Shown here: positions 44,763 to 51,938 of the stretch, piece by piece
Layout: every line of letters starts with the position of its first letter
Numbering within the stretch: position 1 is the first letter of the stretch
NCBI GenBank assembly: GCA_017410605.1
Contig: JAFQQN010000012.1
Span: 62,001-126,000, forward strand
DNA length: 64,000 bases
DNA from: Clostridia bacterium
Lineage (GTDB): Bacteria > Bacillota > Clostridia > Oscillospirales > Acutalibacteraceae
Direction of reading: 5' to 3'
The notes under the pieces: generated by a model
What the model was told of the DNA's origin: nothing
Seen by the model: only the letters and a program-made list of their open reading frames with translations
Database searches by the model: none
Translations under genes and position numbers: made by a program

Positions 44763-45968
44763 TTAATTAGAATATTCGTCGGCGAAGGTAGAGCAGGATT
44801 CTATTCTTATCATATAATTTTCTACCAGACGCTCGGCTGTTTTGGTTGCCTTCCAACCGGCAGAAGCACGCTGATTTAAGGGGTCAGCCGTACCGGCAGA
44901 GCCAAGTTGCTTTACAATGTGCTCAAGTCCGCCGTTTTCAAGCTCGGTAACGCCATATGCATTAGCACCCAAAACAAGGGTAGAATAAACAGAAATACCG
45001 TTCTGTCCACCCTCACCGGGGTAAACCTTTTCATCGGCATTACAGCTCACTGCGTCACTTAAAGTGATAGTAGCTGTGCCCTCACCGGCGGTAGCAGAAG
45101 CAATTTCAAAACAAATTCCGCCAATAATAACCTTGCGGCCTGCCATCTCTTCGGCTTCGCTTTCGCTAACTGCTTCCTTTACTGTAATAGTAGTGCCGCC
45201 ACTAACCTGTGCCTTTACGGTAAGCTCACGGCTAAGGGCAGTAAGGTCTTTACCGCGCCAGATTTTTGCCTCGTTAGATTCTACGAATCTAACATTGCCG
45301 ATTTTACCAATTTCACCGTTGAAAAGATTTTCGGGTGCAGCATATTTATGAGCCTCCATCCACTCTGCGCTACGCATAAGGTCATACGCAACATAAGGGT
45401 GAATAATAGCAACATAACTTCCGTCAATGGTCTTGGCGAGGTTGTTTTTAAGCTTGGCGGCGGCTCTTAAAATAATGTCTACGCTAAGCTTTGCATCCTC
45501 AGTAAGAGAAGCACGAGAGGTAACAGGTGTTGCTACGCCGTCCTTTACAATGGGGGCATACATTATGTTTGTACCGCCGTTTAAAACCTCACGGGTTACG
45601 GTGTCAAGGGTTCTGCCTGCCTGGTCACCTAAAATTTCGGTAGCCTGTACCATATTGTTATCAAGGGTGGTAAGCTTAATCATATCGGGAATGCCCACCC
45701 AACCGCCATACTGAGAAACAGTAGAAGAAACGGTTGTAACCTTAAGGTCCTGACCGTCGGGGGTAATTCCCTCTGCAAGGGGCTTGGTAGCCTTGGGGAG
45801 AGGTGAATATTTTCTAAACTCAATTGTCTTACCGTTTCCCGCAGGGATAGGGTGCTTTTGACCAAACTGGTCGTGAACAAGGTTTTCGTTTGCGTTGTCA
45901 CAGAGATAATCCTTATAATAGGTTCGCATATCACTGGACAGGGTTGTTTCGTTTTTAATATCGCTCAT
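44763..45968 (-). CDS. N4-gp56-family major capsid protein
   Basis: A 401-residue HK97-fold shell subunit of the N4-gp56 family. Family features are the N-terminal YYKDYLCDNANENLVHDQFGQKHPIP, GKTIEFRKYSPL, VSQYGGWVGIPD, LGDQAGRTLDTVTREVLNGGTN and the C-terminal GWKATKTAERLVENYMIRIES. An Ig-like or beta-insert lies in the middle (VKAQVSGGTTITVKEAVSES). It follows a scaffold-like gene, as expected. Length and continuity show no damage. Confidence 0.88.
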   Translation of the reverse strand: MSDIKNETTLSSDMRTYYKDYLCDNANENLVHDQFGQKHPIPAGNGKTIEFRKYSPLPKATKPLAEGITPDGQDLKVTTVSSTVSQYGGWVGIPDMIKLTTLDNNMVQATEILGDQAGRTLDTVTREVLNGGTNIMYAPIVKDGVATPVTSRASLTEDAKLSVDIILRAAAKLKNNLAKTIDGSYVAIIHPYVAYDLMRSAEWMEAHKYAAPENLFNGEIGKIGNVRFVESNEAKIWRGKDLTALSRELTVKAQVSGGTTITVKEAVSESEAEEMAGRKVIIGGICFEIASATAGEGTATITLSDAVSCNADEKVYPGEGGQNGISVYSTLVLGANAYGVTELENGGLEHIVKQLGSAGTADPLNQRASAGWKATKTAERLVENYMIRIESCSTFADEYSN

Positions 45969-45978
45969 TTATATTCTC

Positions 45979-46668
45979 CTAAAAGGTTATTTTTTCGCCC
46001 ATAAGGGCTTTACGGGCAAGTTCTTTTCTCTTTTTGGGGGTAAGAGAAGAAACTGCACCACGGGTACCATAGCCGCTATTTGTAATGAGTCCGTTTTCAC
46101 CCGGTCTTCCCGCCTTAAAGCGAATACTGTCAGCCATTTGCTTTGCGGCTGTTTCTGCTCCGTATTTCATAGACCCGTCCATTATCTGGTCGATATGTAG
46201 GGTCTGATAGGCCGTAAGCATATCAACTCCGCCATCTAAAAGGGCTTTAAAGGTAGGGTTTTCAAGTTCTTTTTCCAGGTTAAAATCGGTATATCCCATA
46301 GCAACAATTTCTGCGGCTCTTAGTGACAAAGCAGTATTATCTGTTTTGTCAGGTGAAGCCTCCTTAGTTTCGGGCTGAACAATAGATTTTACCTCTTTCT
46401 CGCCCTCTGCTGAGGCCTCGCTTTTTTTAATTTCTTTAAAACGCTTATTAATAATTCCCTGTACCCTAGCGGCAAAAGCCTCTTTATAAGGGCCCTTAAT
46501 AAGCCTTTCAAATTCTTCGCTGTCGGCGTCACAGCCTAATTTTTCGCCCGTTTTTGAGGCTTCGGTTTCGGTCTGGGTGCTCCCGCCTTCTTCTTTTGGG
46601 TTTTTCGGGGTTGAAGCAGACTTTAAAACCTCTTCCTCTTTTTTAATTTCAGTATCTTGTGTTTGCAA
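45979..46668 (-). CDS. Phage capsid scaffolding-like protein
   Basis: A 229-residue protein. The first 130 residues are highly charged and low in complexity (Glu/Lys/Thr/Ser). A helical segment DSEEFERLIKGPYKEAFAARVQGIINKRFKEIK follows, then a conserved C-terminal tail SGYGTRGAVSSLTPKKRKELARKALMGEKITF. This organisation and the place immediately upstream of the capsid gene fit a scaffold. The start is TTG at 46668 with AGGAG 7 bases upstream. A TATAAT-like -10 lies at 46742-46737, but I find no good -35. Confidence 0.7.
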   Translation of the reverse strand: MQTQDTEIKKEEEVLKSASTPKNPKEEGGSTQTETEASKTGEKLGCDADSEEFERLIKGPYKEAFAARVQGIINKRFKEIKKSEASAEGEKEVKSIVQPETKEASPDKTDNTALSLRAAEIVAMGYTDFNLEKELENPTFKALLDGGVDMLTAYQTLHIDQIMDGSMKYGAETAAKQMADSIRFKAGRPGENGLITNSGYGTRGAVSSLTPKKRKELARKALMGEKITF

Positions 46669-46778
46669 AACAATACTCCTTTCATCGTCTTTTCCGAAGT
46701 GTCACACGGCTTGGCGCCTTCTCACCGTGCAAGTCAATTATAATCGGCCGTCGATTCACTTTCCCCCCACCTCTCAAA

Positions 46779-46807
46779 TTGACAATCGGTAGGCATTATG
46801 CTACAAT
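46779..46807 (+). promoter_or_regulatory. Near-consensus promoter facing the barnase/barstar genes
   Basis: TTGACA (46779-46784), 17-bp spacer, TACAAT (46802-46807). It points rightward, away from the capsid operon. Confidence 0.75.
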
Positions 46808-46852
46808 AACCACAAGGTGTTTAAAAAGGTAGGGGGAAATAAAAAACCTCTT

Positions 46853-46896
46853 CTTTTACAATAAAACTAAAGTTAACTTTGAATTTATTGTAAAAG
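46853..46896. repeat. 44-bp concentric palindrome before the barnase remnant
   Basis: Outer arms of 13 bp (46853-46865, 46884-46896) enclose the perfect 12-bp palindrome AAAGTTAACTTT (46869-46880) on the same centre. The right arm runs into the AAAAGGAG ribosome binding site of a 13-codon frame starting at 46906. Confidence 0.75.
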
Positions 46897-46951
46897 GAGT
46901 AAAATATGTTATCAAAAAACTACAAGCATTGGATAAGTATGTCCTAACAAA

Positions 46952-47212
46952 ATGCTAACAAGAGGAATATATAAAAATCATGAGAGGCATTTACCTGAGG
47001 CTTATGGGAGAATATGGTATGAGGCAGATTTGAATTATAAATTTGGCTTTCGAAATGTTCAAAGAATACTTTGGTCGAATGACGGTTTGATATTTGTTAC
47101 CTACGACCATTACAAAACTTTTTATAATGATTATAGAATGTCGAAACGACTATTTTCGTTTCGACAAGCCGATTTTATCGGCTTTCGCATAATTAAATTT
47201 CCGAAAATTTAA
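46952..47212 (+). pseudogene. Barnase-family guanyl-specific ribonuclease, N-terminally truncated
   Basis: The frame encodes the C-terminal half of barnase: YGRIWYEADLNY, GFRNVQRILWS, DGLIFVTYDHYKTF. The catalytic positions Glu24, Arg34, Arg38 and His53 have the spacing of barnase Glu73, Arg83, Arg87 and His102 (10, 4, 15). The N-terminal helices, with Lys27, are missing. The better ribosome binding site at 46893-46899 serves an ATG at 46906 that is in another frame and stops after 13 codons. After Arg62 the frame continues for 24 codons through the first three palindromes of the next element. It is probably a decayed toxin; activity is doubtful but not excluded. Confidence 0.75.
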
Positions 47213-47317
47213 TTATGCTCTACATTCATTGCAATGGGTTAGTCCAAATTTTATAAAAAATTTGGCACAATATCTTGATATTGAGTCGAAATAGCGTGAT
47301 TTCACGCTATTTCGACT
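47139..47317. repeat. Array of seven contiguous palindromes
   Basis: Perfect inverted repeats follow each other with almost no spacer: 47139-47166 (11-bp arms), 47167-47183 (7), 47187-47218 (14), 47227-47236 (5), 47244-47265 (9), 47268-47283 (7) and 47284-47317 (16). About 159 of 179 bases are in palindromes. The first and last share the outer arms GTCGAAA/TTTCGAC, so the array has inverted ends. It begins on the codon after the barnase domain and ends 41 bp before the barstar gene. Confidence 0.9.
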
Positions 47318-47357
47318 TCCTATAACCATTATGAAATAGTATAAGGATATTAATTTT

Positions 47358-47642
47358 ATGAAGATAATTAAACTAGATTTAACGGGCTGTAAAACCGGGT
47401 ATGATTTACACGAGAGAATAAGGGTTGCCTTTGATTTTCCCGAATGGTACGGCAAAAACTGGGATGCATTTAATGATTTACTATGTACCGAATGCGATGC
47501 AGATAAAGTCATTATAATGGGAGAGAACACATTACCCCAAGCCTTTATTAATGATTTGTCTCTAATGCATAAAGTATTTGAGCTCAAAATTGATTTTAAT
47601 AAGAGGTGTAATTTTAACGATTTTTCTTATGAGATAATATAA
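47358..47642 (+). CDS. Barstar-family ribonuclease inhibitor (immunity protein)
   Basis: A 94-residue protein with the barstar fold pattern: an N-terminal strand MKIIKLDLTG, a helix with DLHERIRVAFDFPEWYGKNWDAFNDLL (the barstar YGxNxDAxxDxL motif that faces the RNase active site), a strand KVIIMG and a C-terminal helix and strand. Acidic residues in the helix would occupy the RNase site. Start ATG follows ATAAGGATATTAATTTT. It lies 41 bp after the palindrome array and 9 bp before a second barstar. Confidence 0.88.
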   Translation: MKIIKLDLTGCKTGYDLHERIRVAFDFPEWYGKNWDAFNDLLCTECDADKVIIMGENTLPQAFINDLSLMHKVFELKIDFNKRCNFNDFSYEII

Positions 47643-47651
47643 GGAGATATT

Positions 47652-47940
47652 ATGAACAAAAAACATCAATATTAGATTAACTGGTTTTAATGACATAAAC
47701 GAACTACATAAGCGTATAAAATCATCGTTAGATTTTCCGGAATATTACGGAGAAAACTTAGACGCTTTTTGGGATTGTATAAACCGCGACTGTGATATTG
47801 ATTTCGTGACTGTAATGGGTGTCGAAAGTGTTTCACAAAGCTTAAAATCAACAGTAAAACAGATACTTGAACTGTTTGAAGAAAACAAGAAGGAGTGGAA
47901 GAATACAGTCAGTCCTTTTGATTATAAAGTGGTTTCATAA
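47652..47940 (+). pseudogene. Second barstar-family gene, frameshifted near its start
   Basis: ATG 47652 has a good AAGGAG site but reads only MNKKHQY before a stop. One frame over, from 47662 to 47940, the sequence encodes a full barstar: INIRLTGFNDINELHKRI, then LDFPEYYGENLDAFWDCI and a C-terminal helix. One base fewer in the six-A run at 47658-47663 would join them as MNKNINIRLTGF. This is a homopolymer indel, a sequencing error or ribosomal slippage. It is related to but clearly diverged from the first barstar. Confidence 0.85.
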
Positions 47941-48019
47941 GCCTATAAAAATAGAATTAACAGAATCAAATAACGCCCTTTCCAAAAGAAATTGGGTGTT
48001 GTCCCCATTACCAAAAGCC

Positions 48020-48048
48020 TTGCGATTATACCGACTATATGCTAAAAT
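48020..48048 (+). promoter_or_regulatory. Promoter of the SDR-uvrC unit
   Basis: TTGCGA (48020-48025), 17-bp spacer, TAAAAT (48043-48048). Confidence 0.6.
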
Positions 48049-48084
48049 AAATTTAAACTTCCAACCCAATTTTGAGGTGATATT

Positions 48085-48816
48085 ATGGCTAAAACCGTTC
48101 TGATTACAGGTGCCTCCAGAGGTATAGGCGCCGCCACCGCCCGTCTTTTTGCAGAGAAAGGCTTTAATACTGCTATTTGCTATAACAGGGGCGAAGAAAA
48201 GGCTCTTGCTCTTGTGAGTGAGCTTACACAAAAGGGCTTTAATGCCATAGCAATAAAGCTTGACGTTTGTAATCCTGAAAACTGTACTAAGGCTATAGAA
48301 AAATGTGTAAAAGCCTTTGGCGGTATAAATGTTCTGGTTAACAACGCCGGTATAGCCCAACAAAAGCTTGTTACTGATATTACAGACGACGATTGGAATA
48401 CTATGCTTAATACCAACCTTAGCGGTGTTTTTTATTGCTGCCGCGCCGCTTCCCCCTATTTTATTTCTCAAAAAATGGGTAGCATTGTAAACGTTTCTTC
48501 TATGTGGGGGGTTACGGGTGCCTCAATGGAGGTTCATTATTCCGCCGCCAAGGCAGGTGTCATAGGCCTTACAAAGGCTCTTGCTAAAGAGCTTGGCCCT
48601 AGTAATATAAGGGTAAACTGCATAGCCCCCGGAGTTATTCAAACCGAAATGAACAAGGCTTTAAGCGCTGAAACCATATCTGCCCTTTGTGAGGACACAC
48701 CCCTTTGCCGAACAGGAAAGCCTGAAGAGATTGCAAGGGCTATTTACTTTTTAGCCGAAGAGGCCGATTTTATTACAGGTCAGGTGCTTACCGCCGACGG
48801 CGGAATGACTGTTTAA
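48085..48816 (+). CDS. SDR oxidoreductase, EF-P 5-aminopentanone reductase type (YmfI-like)
   Basis: A 243-residue short-chain dehydrogenase. The cofactor motif is TGASRGIG, then NNAG and the catalytic Ser and YSAAK (Tyr/Lys) in NVSSMWGVTGASMEVHYSAAKAG. The SSMWG-VGAS-EVHYSAAKAG string is typical of YmfI proteins, which complete the 5-aminopentanol modification of elongation factor P in Firmicutes, rather than of FabG. Without a tested substrate, a FabG-like role stays possible. It precedes uvrC by 25 bp. Confidence 0.8.
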   Translation: MAKTVLITGASRGIGAATARLFAEKGFNTAICYNRGEEKALALVSELTQKGFNAIAIKLDVCNPENCTKAIEKCVKAFGGINVLVNNAGIAQQKLVTDITDDDWNTMLNTNLSGVFYCCRAASPYFISQKMGSIVNVSSMWGVTGASMEVHYSAAKAGVIGLTKALAKELGPSNIRVNCIAPGVIQTEMNKALSAETISALCEDTPLCRTGKPEEIARAIYFLAEEADFITGQVLTADGGMTV

Positions 48817-48841
48817 AGCATAATATTAATTTTCGAAAGGA

Positions 48842-50674
48842 GTGATTGATACGGACCGCTTAGATTTAAGAAAAAAGGCAATGGCTCTGCCTTTAGAACC
48901 CGGCGTTTACATTATGAAAAACAAGTCAGGCAAAATAATTTATATAGGCAAAGCTAAAAAGCTTAAAAACCGTGTCAGCTCCTACTTTGGAAGCGACAAA
49001 CAGCATACCGAAAAGGTTAAAAAAATGGTCTCCCAGGTGGAGGATTTTGAATATATTCTTTGCGACAGCGAATTTGAGGCGCTTATTTTAGAGTGTTCTC
49101 TTATAAAACAGCACAGCCCTAAATATAACATTCTTTTAAAGGACGATAAGGGCTATCACTATATAAAAATCACCTCTGGCGATTGGCCAAGAATAAGCGA
49201 GGTGAAACAGGTTTTAAAGGACGGGGCAGAATATTTAGGCCCCTTTAACTCGGGTTGGATATTAAAACAGACTATTGATGAGGCTAAGAAAATTTATAAG
49301 CTTCCAAACTGCTCAAGAAAATTCCCCGAAGATTTTGGAAAAGAGCGCCCCTGCCTTAACTTTCATATTGGCAGATGCTCTGCACCCTGTACCGGCAAGG
49401 TAAAAAACCGTGATTATATAGAGGCTGTAGAGAGTGCCGTAGCCTTTATAAAGGGTGGAAGCGCAAACACTCTTAAAGAACTGAATGCCCAAATGCTTTC
49501 AGCCTCTGACCGACTGGATTTTGAAACAGCGGCTAAGCTGAGAGACCGAATAAAAGCTATTGAAAAAACTGCTCAAAAGCAAAAGGTTATAACCTCTACC
49601 TACCCAAATCAAGACATAATTGCCGCCACTAGAAGCATAAATTCGGTCTGCTTTACGGTAATGTCTTTTTCGGCAGGTCATCTTCGCGACCTAAAATGCT
49701 TTATAATTAAAGAGCCGGGCGATTTGATAGACGACCGCAGTGAATTTTTGGAAAGATATTACAGCGCCGCCCAAAACATTCCCCCGAGGGTAGTCCTCGA
49801 CGGCGAAATTAACGATATTCCCCTTACCGAAAGTTGGCTTAAAAGCCTTAGCGGAAGAAATGTTTCTATAATTATTCCACAAAAGGGCGAACAGTTTAAT
49901 CTTGTTAAAATGTGTGCCTTTAATGCGGCAGAGTATTTAGCAAAAGCAGAGCAAAACTCAACCCCCGAAACCGCCGCATTAGACGAAATCAGCCGACTGT
50001 TAGGGCTTGAAACCCCTCCCACTTATATTGAGGCTTACGATATTTCCCACACTGCGGGAGATGAAAATGTTGCAGGAATGACGGTGTTTAAAGACGGTAA
50101 GCCCCTAAAAAAAGCCTATAAAAAATTTAAAATTAAGGGGTTTACAGGCCAAGACGATTACCGCTCTATGGCAGAGGTGCTAAACCGCAGATTTGACGAA
50201 TATAAAGCCGCAAAGGAAAGGAACGAAAATGAGGGCTTTGGCCGTCTGCCCGACCTTATTTTGTTAGACGGCGGTTTGGGTCAGCTACACGCCGTGTTGC
50301 CTGTTTTAGAAAAATACAACCTTAAAATTCCCACCTTTGGTATGGTTAAGGATTCAAAGCATAAAACCCGTGCAGTAGCCGCTTCGGGTGGCGATATTTC
50401 AATTAAAGCCAACCGCAGAGCCTACACCCTTATTTCTACCATACAGGAAGAAACACACCGCTTTGCAATAACCTATCACAGGGCACGAAGCACTAAAAAA
50501 GGGCTTACTGCAGAGCTTTCAAAGGTTCCGGGCATAGGGCCTAAACGGCTCAAGCTCTTACTTAAAGAGTTTAAAGACCCAAGCTTGATTAAAAGCCTCA
50601 CCGCCGAAGAGATAAACCAAAAAACCAAACTGCCAATGGAAGTTTGCAAAAATATTGTAAAATTTTATTCGTAA
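48842..50674 (+). CDS. uvrC: UvrABC system protein C
   Basis: It makes both incisions in nucleotide excision repair. The GIY-YIG domain is at the N-terminus (GVYIMKNKSGKIIYIGKAKKLKNR). A UVR helix pair (about residues 200-235, LNAQMLSASDRLDFETAAKLRDRI), the RNase H-like C-terminal nuclease (EAYDISHTAGDENVAGMTVF, LLDGGLGQL) and a helix-hairpin-helix end (LSKVPGIGPKRLKLLL) follow. The start is uncertain: GTG 48842 overlaps the AAAGGAG site, and the next Met is residue 14. An ATT at 48845 has no better spacing. Confidence 0.95.
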   Translation: MIDTDRLDLRKKAMALPLEPGVYIMKNKSGKIIYIGKAKKLKNRVSSYFGSDKQHTEKVKKMVSQVEDFEYILCDSEFEALILECSLIKQHSPKYNILLKDDKGYHYIKITSGDWPRISEVKQVLKDGAEYLGPFNSGWILKQTIDEAKKIYKLPNCSRKFPEDFGKERPCLNFHIGRCSAPCTGKVKNRDYIEAVESAVAFIKGGSANTLKELNAQMLSASDRLDFETAAKLRDRIKAIEKTAQKQKVITSTYPNQDIIAATRSINSVCFTVMSFSAGHLRDLKCFIIKEPGDLIDDRSEFLERYYSAAQNIPPRVVLDGEINDIPLTESWLKSLSGRNVSIIIPQKGEQFNLVKMCAFNAAEYLAKAEQNSTPETAALDEISRLLGLETPPTYIEAYDISHTAGDENVAGMTVFKDGKPLKKAYKKFKIKGFTGQDDYRSMAEVLNRRFDEYKAAKERNENEGFGRLPDLILLDGGLGQLHAVLPVLEKYNLKIPTFGMVKDSKHKTRAVAASGGDISIKANRRAYTLISTIQEETHRFAITYHRARSTKKGLTAELSKVPGIGPKRLKLLLKEFKDPSLIKSLTAEEINQKTKLPMEVCKNIVKFYS

Positions 50675-50684
50675 ATTAAAATTA

Positions 50685-50731
50685 AGGTCTGTAAAAAACT
50701 TGCTAAAGCAAATTTTTACAGACCTCTTTTT
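50685..50731 (+). terminator. uvrC terminator
   Basis: A 13-bp stem AGGTCTGTAAAAA with TTTTTACAGACCT and an internal TTGC/GCAA pairing, then CTTTTT. Confidence 0.9.
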
Positions 50732-50759
50732 CTGCCTTTTCATTTAATTTTTTAATATG

Positions 50760-50890
50760 TTATGAGAGTATCTCATAAGAAAAATTGGGGGTTTCTATTT
50801 CAACATCGTCAAGAACCTCTAGCAAAACCATAGTGGCTTTTTTAAGTTCTTCTTCCAAATTATTTAAACCGTATATTTTTACAGCAGTTA
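50760..50890 (-). pseudogene. Possible coding remnant between uvrC and cdaA
   Basis: The minus strand holds 43 open codons ending in TAA at 50760 (VKIYGLNNLEEELKKATMVL and onward), with protein-like amphipathic composition but no start codon before an internal Met. I recognise no family. The rest of 50732-50928 shows nothing. Confidence 0.25.
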
Positions 50891-50928
50891 TTATTTATGA
50901 AATTATTTTTAAATATTAGTGTTAGCTA

Positions 50929-50957
50929 TTGAAACTAAAAGGAATAAATGTTAAAAT
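50929..50957 (+). promoter_or_regulatory. cdaA-cdaR promoter
   Basis: TTGAAA (50929-50934), 17-bp spacer, TAAAAT (50952-50957). Confidence 0.75.
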
Positions 50958-51027
50958 AATATAGTAAAATGCTAGTGTTGTGCCAATTAAATTGGCTTGA
51001 AAATTTTCAAAAGGGTGTGTGAGATAT

Positions 51028-51921
51028 ATGGCGACTGTTTGGAGCGCACTTGTTTCAGCCTGGAATCTGCTTGTTTATGTTATTTCAGGTATTCGTATTC
51101 AGGATTTAATAGATATTGCGGTTATAACCTTTCTTATTTATAAGTGCATAGGCTTTTTCCGTCAGACCCGTGCCGGTCAGCTTATTAAAGGCCTGGTATT
51201 TTTACTGGCAATGGCAATTATTGCCCAGTGGTTTGACCTGGTTATGTTAAAATGGCTTATGGCTAAGATTATGGATTCCATTCTCATAATTGCCGTAATT
51301 ATATTCCACCCCGAAATTCGCCGCGCCTTAGAGCATATGGGTACCAGTGGCTTTGGTAGTCTTAATAAATCGGGTATGAGCATTGAAGATGAACGCTTGG
51401 CCGCACAAATTGAATCTGCAAGTAAAGCCGCAGGGTTAATGCAGGAGCAAAAGTGCGGTGCGCTTATGGTTTTTGAACGCACCACTCAGCTAGGCGAAAT
51501 TATTTCTACCGGAACCATTATTAAGGCCTCCTCTTCCTCTGCCCTTATTTGCAACATTTTTTATCCAAAATCACCATTACACGACGGTGCTATGGTACTT
51601 AGAGAGGGCAAAATACACGCCGCAGGGTGCATACTTCCCCTTACTCAAAACAGTGAGTTAAACAAAGCTCTTGGCACACGGCACCGCGCCGCAATTGGAA
51701 TGAGTGAAAACTCTGATGCGGTTGTTGTAGTTGTTTCTGAAGAAACAGGAACCATTTCTGTTGCGGTCAACGGTGAGCTAAAACGCGGGTTTGACGCTAT
51801 CACCCTTCAAACCGAGCTTAACGACCTGCTTTTATCACACGCAAACACCAACGCCGAGCCCTTACACACAAGGCTTATAAACAAAATTAAAAGCATATTT
51901 ACATTTAAAAATACTAAATAA
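51028..51921 (+). CDS. cdaA: Diadenylate cyclase CdaA
   Basis: It makes cyclic di-AMP from two ATP. About three membrane helices occupy the first 95 residues. The DAC domain follows with the catalytic DGAMVLREGKIHAAGCILPL and GTRHRAAIGMSENSDAVVVVVSEETG motifs. ATG 51028 is preferred, with GGGTGTG upstream; a GTG at 51019 is in frame. It is co-transcribed with its regulator CdaR 17 bp downstream. The usual third gene, glmM, is not here. Confidence 0.95.
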   Translation: MATVWSALVSAWNLLVYVISGIRIQDLIDIAVITFLIYKCIGFFRQTRAGQLIKGLVFLLAMAIIAQWFDLVMLKWLMAKIMDSILIIAVIIFHPEIRRALEHMGTSGFGSLNKSGMSIEDERLAAQIESASKAAGLMQEQKCGALMVFERTTQLGEIISTGTIIKASSSSALICNIFYPKSPLHDGAMVLREGKIHAAGCILPLTQNSELNKALGTRHRAAIGMSENSDAVVVVVSEETGTISVAVNGELKRGFDAITLQTELNDLLLSHANTNAEPLHTRLINKIKSIFTFKNTK

Positions 51922-51938
51922 AGAAAGGAGAATAATAA

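Noticed and set aside
47139-47317. Palindrome array as CRISPR, integron attC, REP/BIME or ToxIN-type antitoxin repeats
   Set aside because: The units do not repeat one sequence with spacers, lack the RYYYAAC/GTTRRRY core sites of attC, differ too much in stem sequence for REP pairs, and lie after rather than before the toxin with no tandem pseudoknot repeat.
47213-47587. Minus-strand 124-codon open frame antisense to the first barstar
   Set aside because: It is the shadow of a recognisable barstar on the plus strand and has no ribosome binding site or family match.
40843-48000. Short repeats (ATAAGCCT, TTGGGTGTT) on both sides of the capsid/barnase island as attachment sites
   Set aside because: They are 8-9 bp, expected by chance over such distances, and not placed at matching boundaries. 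No integrase is present.
48085-48816. SDR gene as fabG of a fatty-acid operon
   Set aside because: No other fab genes are near, and the SSMWG/EVHYSAAKAG strings fit the YmfI group better.
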